19,878 nucleotides of DNA from JBOHPP01 sp050731755 (GTDB lineage: Bacteria; Methylomirabilota; Methylomirabilia; Rokubacteriales; CSP1-6): contig JBOHPP010000137.1 of the NCBI GenBank assembly GCA_050731755.1, positions 1 through 19,878 on the forward strand, read 5' to 3'. Of this stretch, positions 1 through 5,539 are shown in pieces. The position numbers and the translations under genes are program-made. Below the pieces are notes generated by a model. It worked only from the letters and a program-made list of their open reading frames with translations. It was not told where the DNA came from and searched no databases. Every line of letters begins with the position of its first letter. The stretch's first letter is position 1.

Positions 1-104
1 GTTGTCCAGCCACCCCAGGCAAAGCCGATGATCATTGCGAGGACTGCCCCACAAATAAGGCCCCAAACTCCATACTTAATCTTCGCTGTACTCTCGGGTT
101 TCAT
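1..104 (-). CDS. Small membrane protein, 5' part only (runs off the left edge)
   Basis: Reading leftwards from ATG at 104, 34 codons are open to the window edge. The start is well supported: a perfect AGGAGG (complement of 113-118) lies 8 nt before the ATG. The product begins with a short polar segment (MKPESTAKIKYG), followed by a hydrophobic stretch (about residues 12-31) rich in G, A, I, L and W that would form one membrane segment or an uncleaved signal anchor. The C-terminal part is outside the window, so size and function are unknown. The coding DNA is visibly more AT-rich than most of the window. I do not recognise a named family; it resembles small hypothetical membrane proteins from uncultured GC-rich bacteria. 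It could also be the N-terminus of a larger periplasmic protein. Confidence 0.75.
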   Translation of the reverse strand, partial: MKPESTAKIKYGVWGLICGAVLAMIIGFAWGGWT

Positions 105-359
105 TGACAAGACCTCCTGAACCGGGATTCCCGATATGGAGCCATTCCGCCGCTCATGGCGGCGTCCACCGAGCGGACCGTCCCGTCAGTCAACTCGTTC
201 ACGGTTCCCGACACGTTGACGGCGGTGCGTCTGGCAACCCCTGGGGCTGGTGTGACCGGTGCTTCCGGGGTAGGTCACACCGACCGTGCCGTCGAGAGAC
301 ACCGCCGCCGAGTCGCCTCCCGCTGCCCATTCCCGCCGATCCCTGTACGGCCCTCCGTA
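105..359. other. Non-coding or decayed stretch between edge gene and transposase remnant
   Basis: Open frames exist here on both strands, but only because of the high GC. None has a ribosome binding site or a recognisable protein pattern. On the minus strand there are fragments of glycine/threonine/valine-rich sequence interrupted by stops and frame changes, which may be a decayed gene. I see no RNA gene or repeat. Confidence 0.4.
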
Positions 360-600
360 TCACGTCGGATGCCACGCGAGTCGCTCGATGCGCCCGCGAG
401 GATCTTCCCAAACAGGCGCTGCGTCAAGTGGCTCCCGGTCAGTTGGAGCCTGAAGTCCTGCGCATGTCGCACGAGACGCCCGCCGGTCTTGAAGAGCCGC
501 TGCGGCAGGCTCGTCAGGGACCAGCTCTGGATGGTGACGGGCCGGGCGGGCCAGGCGCAGGAGATTGTCTAAGTTGTAGGCGATGACCCCGGGCAGGAGG
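360..600 (-). pseudogene. Remnant of an IS1380-like (DDE) transposase, C-terminal end, frameshifted
   Basis: The minus strand carries three consecutive pieces in different frames that together read like the C-terminus of one transposase. Around 596-551 it reads VIAYNLDNLLRLA. From about 546 to 400, in another frame, it reads PVTIQSWSLTSLPQRLF, then KTGGRLVRHAQDFRLQL, then ESHLT-like GSHLTQRLFGKIL. From about 392 to 360, in a third frame, it reads RIERLAWHPT and a stop. From memory, IS1380-group transposases end with exactly this order of motifs (AYNL-NLLR, W-LTSLQQRLFKTGGRLVRHARYF-LQLAESHLT, LFGQILGRIERLAWHPT). At least two frameshifts are needed, and the N-terminal catalytic part is missing, so this is an inactive fossil. 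Exact ends are unknown and I found no terminal inverted repeats. The family name rests on recall, not on a search. Confidence 0.65.
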
Positions 601-724
601 CGGCGGGGCATGCGGGCGCCCCGTTTGTCCGCGTTCTGTCCACGTCCGCGATACACCGAGGTGCAGCGCGGTGCACGACCGCGCATTGGAAGGGCTGGAG
701 AACTACGCGGAGTTGCGCGAAAAG

Positions 725-801
725 TGGTGCGCCTGGCAGGAGTCGAACCTGCGACCCTCGGATTAGAAGTCCGACGCTCTGTCCAACTGAGCTACAGGCG
801 C
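725..801 (-). tRNA. tRNA-Arg, anticodon TCT
   Basis: Read on the minus strand, a 7-bp acceptor stem (GCGCCTG with CAGGCGC), a D arm (TAGCTCAGTTGGACAGAGC), anticodon stem TCGGA/TCCGA with loop CTTCTAA, and a T arm containing GGTTCGACTCC are all present. The 3' end has discriminator A and an encoded CCA, giving 77 nt. Anticodon TCT reads arginine codons AGA/AGG. It follows the response regulator gene at 860-1297 on the same strand by about 58 nt and sits next to the transposase remnant. Confidence 0.97.
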
Positions 802-859
802 ATCAGGTAGTTACATTACACCGCCCCGGTGCGCCGTGACGAGAGCACCTGCGGTCGGG

Positions 860-1297
860 CTAGGACCGCAAGCCCCTCATGGCCCGCCGTACCTGGTTGG
901 TGGTCCACGCTCGTAGCTGGCTCTGGACCTCGGCCAAGAGAATCTCCGGTGAGCACGGCTTGACGAGATACGCGTCGCAGCCCGCGCTGCGCGCGACGTC
1001 GGCGGTCTGCTTGACGCCCGTGCCCGTAACGGCAATGATGCGTGCATCCCGGGTGCGCTCATCGGTTTTCAGGCGCCGCGTCAGCTCCCATCCGCTCATC
1101 CGGGGCATGGTCAAATCCATCACGACGACGGCGGGACGGTGCAACAGGACCTTGGCGAGGCCATCCTCGCCGTTGACCGCGGTCTCGACCTGAAAGCCGG
1201 AGACTCGGAGAAGCTCGGCATACATAGTGCGGTTGTCCTCGTTGTCCTCCACCACGAGGATCAGCGGCGCTTGTGCCGCGAGGTCGGGATTGGGCAT
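860..1297 (-). CDS. Single-domain response regulator (CheY-like receiver), RR1
   Basis: The 145-aa protein is a lone receiver domain, expected to be cytoplasmic and phosphorylated by a histidine kinase. Residues visible are the acidic pair E17/D18 after strand 1 (LILVVEDNEDNR), phospho-acceptor D61 (VVVMDLTMPRMSGWEL), switch residue T91 (IIAVTGTG) and K113 (AYLVKPC). There is no output domain; the C-terminal 20 residues are short and basic. ATG at 1297 was chosen because it leaves 12 residues before strand 1. It is divergent from the small zinc-motif gene at 1464. A possible promoter on its strand has TTGACC (complement of 1350-1355) and GGTACT (complement of 1327-1332) with 17 nt between. 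It shares unusually similar blocks with the second receiver at 9705-10109 (PLILVV-DN-DNR-MY, CDAYL-KPC, LLAEV--QL), suggesting paralogues. No cognate kinase is adjacent. Confidence 0.93.
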   Translation of the reverse strand: MPNPDLAAQAPLILVVEDNEDNRTMYAELLRVSGFQVETAVNGEDGLAKVLLHRPAVVVMDLTMPRMSGWELTRRLKTDERTRDARIIAVTGTGVKQTADVARSAGCDAYLVKPCSPEILLAEVQSQLRAWTTNQVRRAMRGLRS

Positions 1298-1392
1298 TCG
1301 CTCTGTCGGCCGGCGACGGTAGAGAGAGTACCTGACTAGACCGGGGTGTGGTCAAGGCAAGCCGACGCCTCGGAACCCCTTTTTCTCAGTGC

Positions 1393-1421
1393 TTGTAAAT
1401 ACTTCTCCCCGGGGCTAGGAT
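1393..1421 (+). promoter_or_regulatory. Candidate sigma70-type promoter for the zinc-motif gene at 1464
   Basis: TTGTAA (1393-1398) and TAGGAT (1416-1421) are separated by 17 nt, each matching 4 of 6 consensus positions. Transcription would begin about 35 nt before the ATG at 1464, leaving room for the AGGGGAG ribosome binding site. It was found by eye only. Confidence 0.4.
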
Positions 1422-1463
1422 CTCGTCGTTCCCTGGCGCCCGCTGCGCGGAGGGGAGATTGAG

Positions 1464-1757
1464 ATGGCTGAATCTCCACGATGCGGCGTCTGCGGGCGCC
1501 CGGTCCTCCCCACCGACGCCACGACCCATCGCCAGGGGCTACTCGTCCACGTGGCCTGCGTCGGAGCCCGGAAACCTGAGGCCAAAATCGATGGGCCCAT
1601 GAAGAACCGCAGGGATGCCCACGGCCTTCCCCTGTGCCCGGTGTGCGACCAGCGGATCGGCATCACCGAGGCCGCGGCGCGTGTGGGCGAGTACATGGTC
1701 CATATCGGCTGTACGCCAGAGGCCCGACGACGCCGAGACCGCGCATCATCGCAGTAG
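1464..1757 (+). CDS. Small protein with two CxxC...HxxC zinc-binding motifs (Zn1)
   Basis: The product is 97 aa with two copies of the same metal-ligand pattern: C7-x2-C10 with H29-x2-C32, and C58-x2-C61 with H80-x2-C83. Each copy looks like a compact treble-clef or LIM-like zinc knuckle (RCGVCGRPV...VHVACVG and LCPVCDQRIG...VHIGCTP). A basic segment separates the two copies and another ends the protein (EARRRRDR). The start is supported by AGGGGAG a few bases before ATG 1464. The gene is divergent from the single-domain receiver RR1. A one-knuckle relative lies at 9548-9736, again beside a receiver gene. No named family is recognised; nucleic-acid or protein binding is possible for such folds, but the sequence does not show which. 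No catalytic residues are seen. Confidence 0.8.
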   Translation: MAESPRCGVCGRPVLPTDATTHRQGLLVHVACVGARKPEAKIDGPMKNRRDAHGLPLCPVCDQRIGITEAAARVGEYMVHIGCTPEARRRRDRASSQ

Positions 1758-2278
1758 CCGTCCGGCCTCCGGCACGCATGCGCGGCCAGGCCTCACGGAC
1801 CTCGGGTCAGACGTAGGAAGTTCAACAGGACGCATACGCAGCAGGGCGCGCTGGCATCGCGGCTGCACCCTCAGCCCGGCATGGAAGCCCTCGAGAGGCT
1901 CCTGCGGCATTCGCGAGAGATCATCCAGGAATCGCGGAGCGCGAGCTGCGAGAGCGGCGACTGCAATAGGCGCGGCCGCCAGGGGCGGGGCGCTGGCCAG
2001 TTCCGGGCCACTCCTGGCCAGAATCTGTGCAAGGGTAGAGGGCAGCTGGACGCAACCATCCTCGACTTGCCGTGTCCGTCGCGGGCGCCGTTCCGCCCGG
2101 AGTGGCAGGGGTCAGCCGCCGGTAATGATCGCGGGCGAAACCCGATTTCACCCGCAGATAGCGCCGGACCCGCCCGAGGTGCCAGGCCACCGCCGCGGAC
2201 GCCGACTCCCCCCGAGAGCCCAGCACGTCCGCGGCGCGGCGGCTTTGGCGCGCCTCTTGCGAAGCGCGCTCGTCGACC
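1758..2278. other. About 520 nt without a convincing gene
   Basis: Long open frames cross this stretch in several frames, a GC effect. None has a ribosome binding site or recognisable domain. One short plus-strand frame beginning with ATG at 1881 starts with a plausible helical segment (MEALERLLRHSREIIQESR), then loses protein-like character. With one frame change it continues into an alanine-rich helix, so it may be a decayed small gene. No tRNA, repeat array or clear terminator was seen. Confidence 0.4.
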
Positions 2279-3037
2279 ATGGCGACCGTCTACGCGAACG
2301 ATCAGCCGCGAGTTATCGGCCGCAGGCGCCCCCGGATCGCGATGCTCGGCGGCGAGATCGGCACGCGCGCCGCTTGGGCGGTCGCGCTTTCGATGAGCGC
2401 GGACACCACGACGGTAGGTCGTGCCGAAACCCAGATACCGGCATTGGTGGATTTCCGCCCTGACGTGGTGGTCGTCGACACGGCCGTGCTCCCGGCCGAG
2501 GTGGTGGCGCTCACGGAAGTCCTGAAATCGCACTCTGCGTGGTCGGTCGTCCTGGCGCCGTTCGACATCAACACCGTCGCGGGACAGGCCGTGTGCCTGC
2601 TGGAGCGGCGGCAGCTCGGACCCGTTTTCCTACCGCGCTTCTCGCCCTACGTCGTCAACGTCATGGAGCGCTTCGCCCGGCTCTACCAGACCTCACCATC
2701 CGTCGACTCCCTGGCCGGGATCGCCGGCGTCTCGCGAAGCCATCTCACCCACGGCTTCCGGGCCGAGACGGGCCTGGCCGTGATGGAATACTTGGTGGCC
2801 ATGCGTGTACGGATCGCGAAGGAGCTCCTTCGAGAGACGCAACTCAAACTGGAGCACGTCGCCCACCTTCTCGGGTTCTGTGATGCCTCCCACTTCTCGC
2901 GCGTGTTCCGCGCCTACACCGGACGGCGGCCGGGACATTATCGGCGGGCGTTCCGCCTGGGGCGCGCCGGGGAGGAAGCGCCGGACGCCGGAGAGCGCTT
3001 GATCAGGCGGGCGGGCTTTCTTGACGTTTGCGGATGA
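2279..3037 (+). CDS. AraC-family transcriptional regulator with a degenerate receiver-like N-terminus
   Basis: The product is 252 aa. Residues about 130-225 form an AraC/XylS DNA-binding domain with two helix-turn-helix units: about 142-163 (VDSLAGIAGVSRSHLTHGF) and about 191-213 (EHVAHLLGFCDASHFSRVF). The typical second-helix ending GRRPGHYR follows. Residues about 18-115 alternate strands and helices like a receiver: RIAMLGG for strand 1 and PDVVVVDTAVLP carrying D67 at the phospho-acceptor position. The acidic pair after strand 1 and the conserved lysine are missing, so phosphorylation is doubtful. The signal it senses is unknown. ATG 2279 gives the full receiver-like domain, though no strong ribosome binding site precedes it. 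The 3' end overlaps the convergent small gene at 3003-3272 by 35 nt. The target promoter is unknown. Confidence 0.9.
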   Translation: MATVYANDQPRVIGRRRPRIAMLGGEIGTRAAWAVALSMSADTTTVGRAETQIPALVDFRPDVVVVDTAVLPAEVVALTEVLKSHSAWSVVLAPFDINTVAGQAVCLLERRQLGPVFLPRFSPYVVNVMERFARLYQTSPSVDSLAGIAGVSRSHLTHGFRAETGLAVMEYLVAMRVRIAKELLRETQLKLEHVAHLLGFCDASHFSRVFRAYTGRRPGHYRRAFRLGRAGEEAPDAGERLIRRAGFLDVCG

Positions 3038-3272
3038 CGACGAGTCCGATCGAGCGGTAGCCGTCCCGGGCCGGCAAGCGCCGGTCGCGGCTCCGCCGCT
3101 CAGGGTCGTGAGGCCGACGGCCCTGGCGCCGCTCTGCCCGCCGACGGTCGAGCAGGACCTCTACCTTCTTGTCGCCGCGAAATCGCTGTTGGAGATACTT
3201 GTAGAGTTCGCTCTCTCCGGGCGACACGATGATGAGGTATTGGACTGGGCCTGCGGGCCCTCGTCCCTCCAT
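3003..3272 (-). CDS. Small basic protein with a half-Rossmann-like N-terminus, unknown function
   Basis: The 89-aa product starts with a strand-helix-strand pattern: VQYLIIVSPG, then ESELYKYLQQRFRG, then DKKVEVLLDRR. A highly basic run with repeated RRAERRQ and DPERRSRDRR motifs follows, and a final strand (SIGLVVIRKRQ). I have seen similar short proteins (strand, helix, strand ending in LDRR, then ERRQ-type repeats) in uncultured GC-rich bacteria, but know no function. The same frame stays open further upstream to 3635, but that part overlaps the next gene and looks like noise, so ATG at 3272 is preferred. The ribosome binding site is weak. The last 35 nt overlap the convergent AraC gene. 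Positive charge suggests nucleic-acid or membrane-surface contact, which is inference. Confidence 0.65.
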   Translation of the reverse strand: MEGRGPAGPVQYLIIVSPGESELYKYLQQRFRGDKKVEVLLDRRRAERRQGRRPHDPERRSRDRRLPARDGYRSIGLVVIRKRQESPPA

Positions 3273-3403
3273 GTGTGGAGGTCGTCGGCAAGAAACCTGC
3301 CAGAGCGTCCGCCCACATGTTCTCGCACGCTTCGATCGCATGCGGCCGGTCCATTGACGAGAGGGCACACAGCCTGGCAAGGACGACGGAGGTTCTCCGG
3401 GGA

Positions 3404-3610
3404 TCAGTCTTCGCCGGCCGCAGCATCCGCACGCGACCTCATGCGGTCGCGGAGCGCCAGCCACTCGGCGTAGGGATCGATCGCGGTCTCGAGCCGCTTG
3501 CGCAGGATCAGACGCCCGGCTCCGTAGAGCATCAGGATCACGCCGCCCAAGGGAGCCACCAAGAGAGCGGCGGTCAGCAGCCACATCATCCTGCCGTGCT
3601 TGAGAGCCAT
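3404..3610 (-). CDS. Small single-pass or hairpin membrane protein, unknown function
   Basis: The 68-aa product begins MALKHGRMMW and continues with a hydrophobic stretch of about 25-30 residues (roughly 8-36: WLLTAALLVAPLGGVILMLY and following). That is long enough for one segment, or two short ones split by the proline/glycine pair. A charged cytoplasmic-like tail follows (RKRLETAIDPYAEWLALRDR). An AGAGG sequence 7 nt before ATG 3610 supports the start. It lies between two other small minus-strand genes; the gaps of about 130 and 175 nt hold nothing clear. No family is recognised. Confidence 0.6.
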   Translation of the reverse strand: MALKHGRMMWLLTAALLVAPLGGVILMLYGAGRLILRKRLETAIDPYAEWLALRDRMRSRADAAAGED

Positions 3611-3784
3611 CGTCGCGCCTCTGCAGCGTTACCAAGCAACCGCCAGACCAAAGCGGAGTGATGGCTAAGCAGTGGATTTTGCGGAGGCGCGACGTGGGGG
3701 CGACCGGCGCGTCGCCGGGCCCGTGGAGAACCTCCTGGCTGAACCTGGGGCCTCGGGGAGGGCCGGGGCGCGCCCGGCACGTCG

Positions 3785-4084
3785 CTACAGGGACTGCAGG
3801 ACGATGGCCTCCTCGGCCAGGGCGATGGCGAACTTGGCCTTGCGGATCGCATCGGCGTGGTCCCGTTTGGTCCGGGCCTTCTCATGGTGGGCCTTGGCTT
3901 CGGCGAGGAACTTCTTGGCTTCTTCGATGAGCGCGCGGTTGTCCGCGTTGGCTTTGCCCTCGGCCTTCTGGATCAGGTCCTCGGCTTGCTTGATGACGAC
4001 CGGGCAGTTGAACGCCGACGCGGGGGACGCGCTGGCCAGCGCCAAGCCGATCGTCAACACGAGCGCGACTGCGAGACTTCTCAT
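3785..4084 (-). CDS. Small exported helical protein, unknown function
   Basis: The 99-aa product carries a classic Sec signal peptide: MRSLAVALVLTIGLALASA, with likely cleavage after the A-S-A motif near residue 24. The mature part starts FNCPVVIKQAEDLIQKAEG and is almost entirely helix-forming, rich in A, K, E, with two heptad-like stretches (ALIEEAKKFLAEAKAHHEKA and AIRKAKFAIALAEEAIVL). One cysteine is left in the mature chain. GAGGGGG about 6 nt before ATG 4084 supports this start; the frame remains open upstream through tRNA-Pro, but that is not coding. It lies 31 nt after tRNA-Pro on the same strand and may share the rdgB transcript. It is reminiscent of small periplasmic helical-bundle metal-binding proteins (SmbP type), but it lacks their histidine richness, so that name is not given. 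Confidence 0.75.
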   Translation of the reverse strand: MRSLAVALVLTIGLALASASPASAFNCPVVIKQAEDLIQKAEGKANADNRALIEEAKKFLAEAKAHHEKARTKRDHADAIRKAKFAIALAEEAIVLQSL

Positions 4085-4115
4085 CCGCGGCCCCCTCGTG
4101 ACGGAAAGAGGCGGG

Positions 4116-4192
4116 TGGTCGGGGTGAGAGGATTTGAACCTCCGACCCCCTGCTCCCAAAGCAGGTGCGCTACCAGGCTGCGCCACACCCCG
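4116..4192 (-). tRNA. tRNA-Pro, anticodon TGG
   Basis: On the minus strand, acceptor CGGGGTG pairs with CACCCCG, the D arm is TGGCGCAGCCTGGTAGCGCA, the anticodon arm is CCTGC-TTTGGGA-GCAGG, and the T arm contains GGTTCAAATCC. Discriminator A and an encoded CCA end the 77-nt gene. Anticodon TGG reads proline CCN codons. Its 5' end lies only 2 nt behind the rdgB stop codon, so it is probably cut out of the rdgB message by RNase P or transcribed from a promoter inside rdgB. Confidence 0.97.
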
Positions 4193-4194
4193 AG

Positions 4195-4797
4195 TTACGC
4201 TCCGGCCCGACGAGTATAGCACTCGCGTATCAGCCCCCGGGCCGCGGCCACCGCGCGCCCCCGCGCACTCACCGTCGCCTTGTCCTCGTCCGACAGCTCG
4301 GCGAACGTCCGGCCCAATGGCGGGTAGAAAAAGATCGGGTCATAGCCGAAGCCGCCCGCGCCCCGCCGCGCCTCGAGGATCATTCCCTCGGCGACCCCCT
4401 CCACCAGTTGCTCGGACCCACCGGGATCCACGATGGCGATCACGGTGCGGAAGCGGGCTCGGCGCGCGGCCGCCGGTACCGCCTGCAGCGCGTCGAGCAG
4501 CCGCTGGCAGCGGGCGGCGTCATCCAATCCGACGCCGCCGAAGCGGGCCGAGTGGATGCCCGGCTCGCCCCCCAGCGCGTCCACCTCGAGCCCCGAGTCG
4601 TCGCCGAGGGCCAGCGCGCCCGTCAGGCGCGCCGCGGTCCGCGCCTTGAGCAACGCGTTGGCCGGGTAGCTCTCGCCCGTCTCCTCGGGCAGCACCGCGC
4701 CGGGCCACCGGGCGAGCGTCTCGATCTCGAACGGCAGATGGGCGAGCAGACCGACGAGCTCTCGTCCCTTGCCGGGGTTGAGCGTGGCCAGGACCAG
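4195..4797 (-). CDS. rdgB: Non-canonical purine NTP pyrophosphatase (RdgB/HAM1 family)
   Basis: The enzyme hydrolyses ITP, dITP and XTP to monophosphates plus pyrophosphate, keeping deaminated purines out of DNA and RNA. Family signatures are clear: an N-terminal LATLNPGKGREL nucleotide loop, the metal-binding DDSGLEVDALGGEPGIHSARF block, GGFGYDPIFF, and the C-terminal SDEDKATVSARGRA. It follows rph in the same direction. The start is a problem: the family start should lie within a few residues of LVLATLNPGK, but no ATG, GTG or TTG is there. I give CTG at 4797 as a minimal start. Alternatives are GTG 4881 or ATG 4914, both deep inside rph, or a +1 frameshift from the rph CTC-TAA end, since the frame is open across it. 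Presence of the gene is certain; its 5' end is not. tRNA-Pro follows after 2 nt. Confidence 0.93.
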   Translation of the reverse strand: MVLATLNPGKGRELVGLLAHLPFEIETLARWPGAVLPEETGESYPANALLKARTAARLTGALALGDDSGLEVDALGGEPGIHSARFGGVGLDDAARCQRLLDALQAVPAAARRARFRTVIAIVDPGGSEQLVEGVAEGMILEARRGAGGFGYDPIFFYPPLGRTFAELSDEDKATVSARGRAVAAARGLIRECYTRRAGA

Positions 4798-4804
4798 GAA
4801 CGGC

Positions 4805-5536
4805 TTAGAGGACGAACGTCCGCTCGTGGCGCGCGTCGATGGCCCGCCGCTGCAGGGTGACGAGGCGACGGATGCCGGCACCGGCCAGCTCGAGCATCTC
4901 GGCCAGGCGGCCATGGCTGAAGGTCAAGCGCTCGGCCGTCCCCTGGACCTCGACGAACTCGCCGCTGCCGGTCATCACGATGTTCATGTCCACCTCGGCG
5001 ATCGAGTCCTCGGCGTAGTTGAGGTCGAGCAGCGCCTGTCCGTCGACCACGCCGACGCTCACGGCGGCCACGCAATCGCGGATCACCCCTGCCGGGTCGA
5101 CGCCGGGGATGCGCCCGAGCGCGTCGGCCACGGCCACGAAGCTGCCGGTGATGGCTGCGGTGCGCGTGCCGCCATCGGCCTGGAGCACGTCGCAGTCCAC
5201 CCACACCGTGCGCTCGCCGAGCTTGCTTCGGTCGGTCACCGCGCGCAGGGCCCGGCCGACCAGGCGCTGGATCTCCTGGGATCGTCCGCTGGGCCCGCGG
5301 CTCTCGCGAGGCGTCCGAGTCGTCGTGGAACGCGGCAGCATCGCGTACTCCGCGGTCACCCAGCCCACACCCCGCCCCTTGAGGAACGGCGGCACTCGGT
5401 CCTCCAGCGACGCCGTGCAGATGACCTTCGTGGCGCCAAACTCCATCAGCACCGAGCCCTCGGGGTGGAGCAGGAAGTCGCGCGTGACCACAATCGGGCG
5501 GAGCTGGTCAGGGGCCCGGGCGTCGAGGCGGGGCAT
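4805..5536 (-). CDS. rph: Ribonuclease PH
   Basis: This phosphate-dependent 3'-exoribonuclease trims tRNA precursors, with a hexameric ring as the usual form. At 243 aa it has the normal length. Visible features are the N-terminal LDARAPDQLRPI region, RVPPFLKGRGVGWVTAEYAM, the RNA/phosphate region TRTPRESRGPSGRSQEI, CDVLQADGGTRTAAITGSF (phosphate site, with the GGTRT signature), and the acidic catalytic stretch DLNYAEDSIAEVDMNIVMT followed by EVQGTAE. The ATG at 5536 lies 3 nt after the amidase stop, pointing to one operon with amidase upstream and rdgB downstream. Adjacent or fused rph/rdgB pairs are known in other bacteria, and the presence of tRNA-Pro on the same transcript fits with tRNA maturation. 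Confidence 0.97.
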   Translation of the reverse strand: MPRLDARAPDQLRPIVVTRDFLLHPEGSVLMEFGATKVICTASLEDRVPPFLKGRGVGWVTAEYAMLPRSTTTRTPRESRGPSGRSQEIQRLVGRALRAVTDRSKLGERTVWVDCDVLQADGGTRTAAITGSFVAVADALGRIPGVDPAGVIRDCVAAVSVGVVDGQALLDLNYAEDSIAEVDMNIVMTGSGEFVEVQGTAERLTFSHGRLAEMLELAGAGIRRLVTLQRRAIDARHERTFVL

Positions 5537-5539
5537 CGC

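Noticed and set aside
104..586. Plus-strand open frames of 138-160 codons
   Set aside because: Arginine/proline/glycine-rich translations with no ribosome binding site; they lie antisense to the transposase remnant and are open only because of high GC.
1615..2463. Long plus-strand frame of 282 codons across 1758-2278
   Set aside because: Overlaps Zn1 and the AraC gene in wrong frames, translation is low-complexity Arg/Pro/Ala, and there is no domain or start signal.
3100..3432. Minus-strand frame with a plausible stretch (MDRPHAIEACENMWADALAG)
   Set aside because: The middle looks protein-like, but the second half overlaps the better-supported gene at 3003-3272 in another frame and ends in Arg/Pro noise. 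Possibly a decayed or frameshifted gene; not enough to call.
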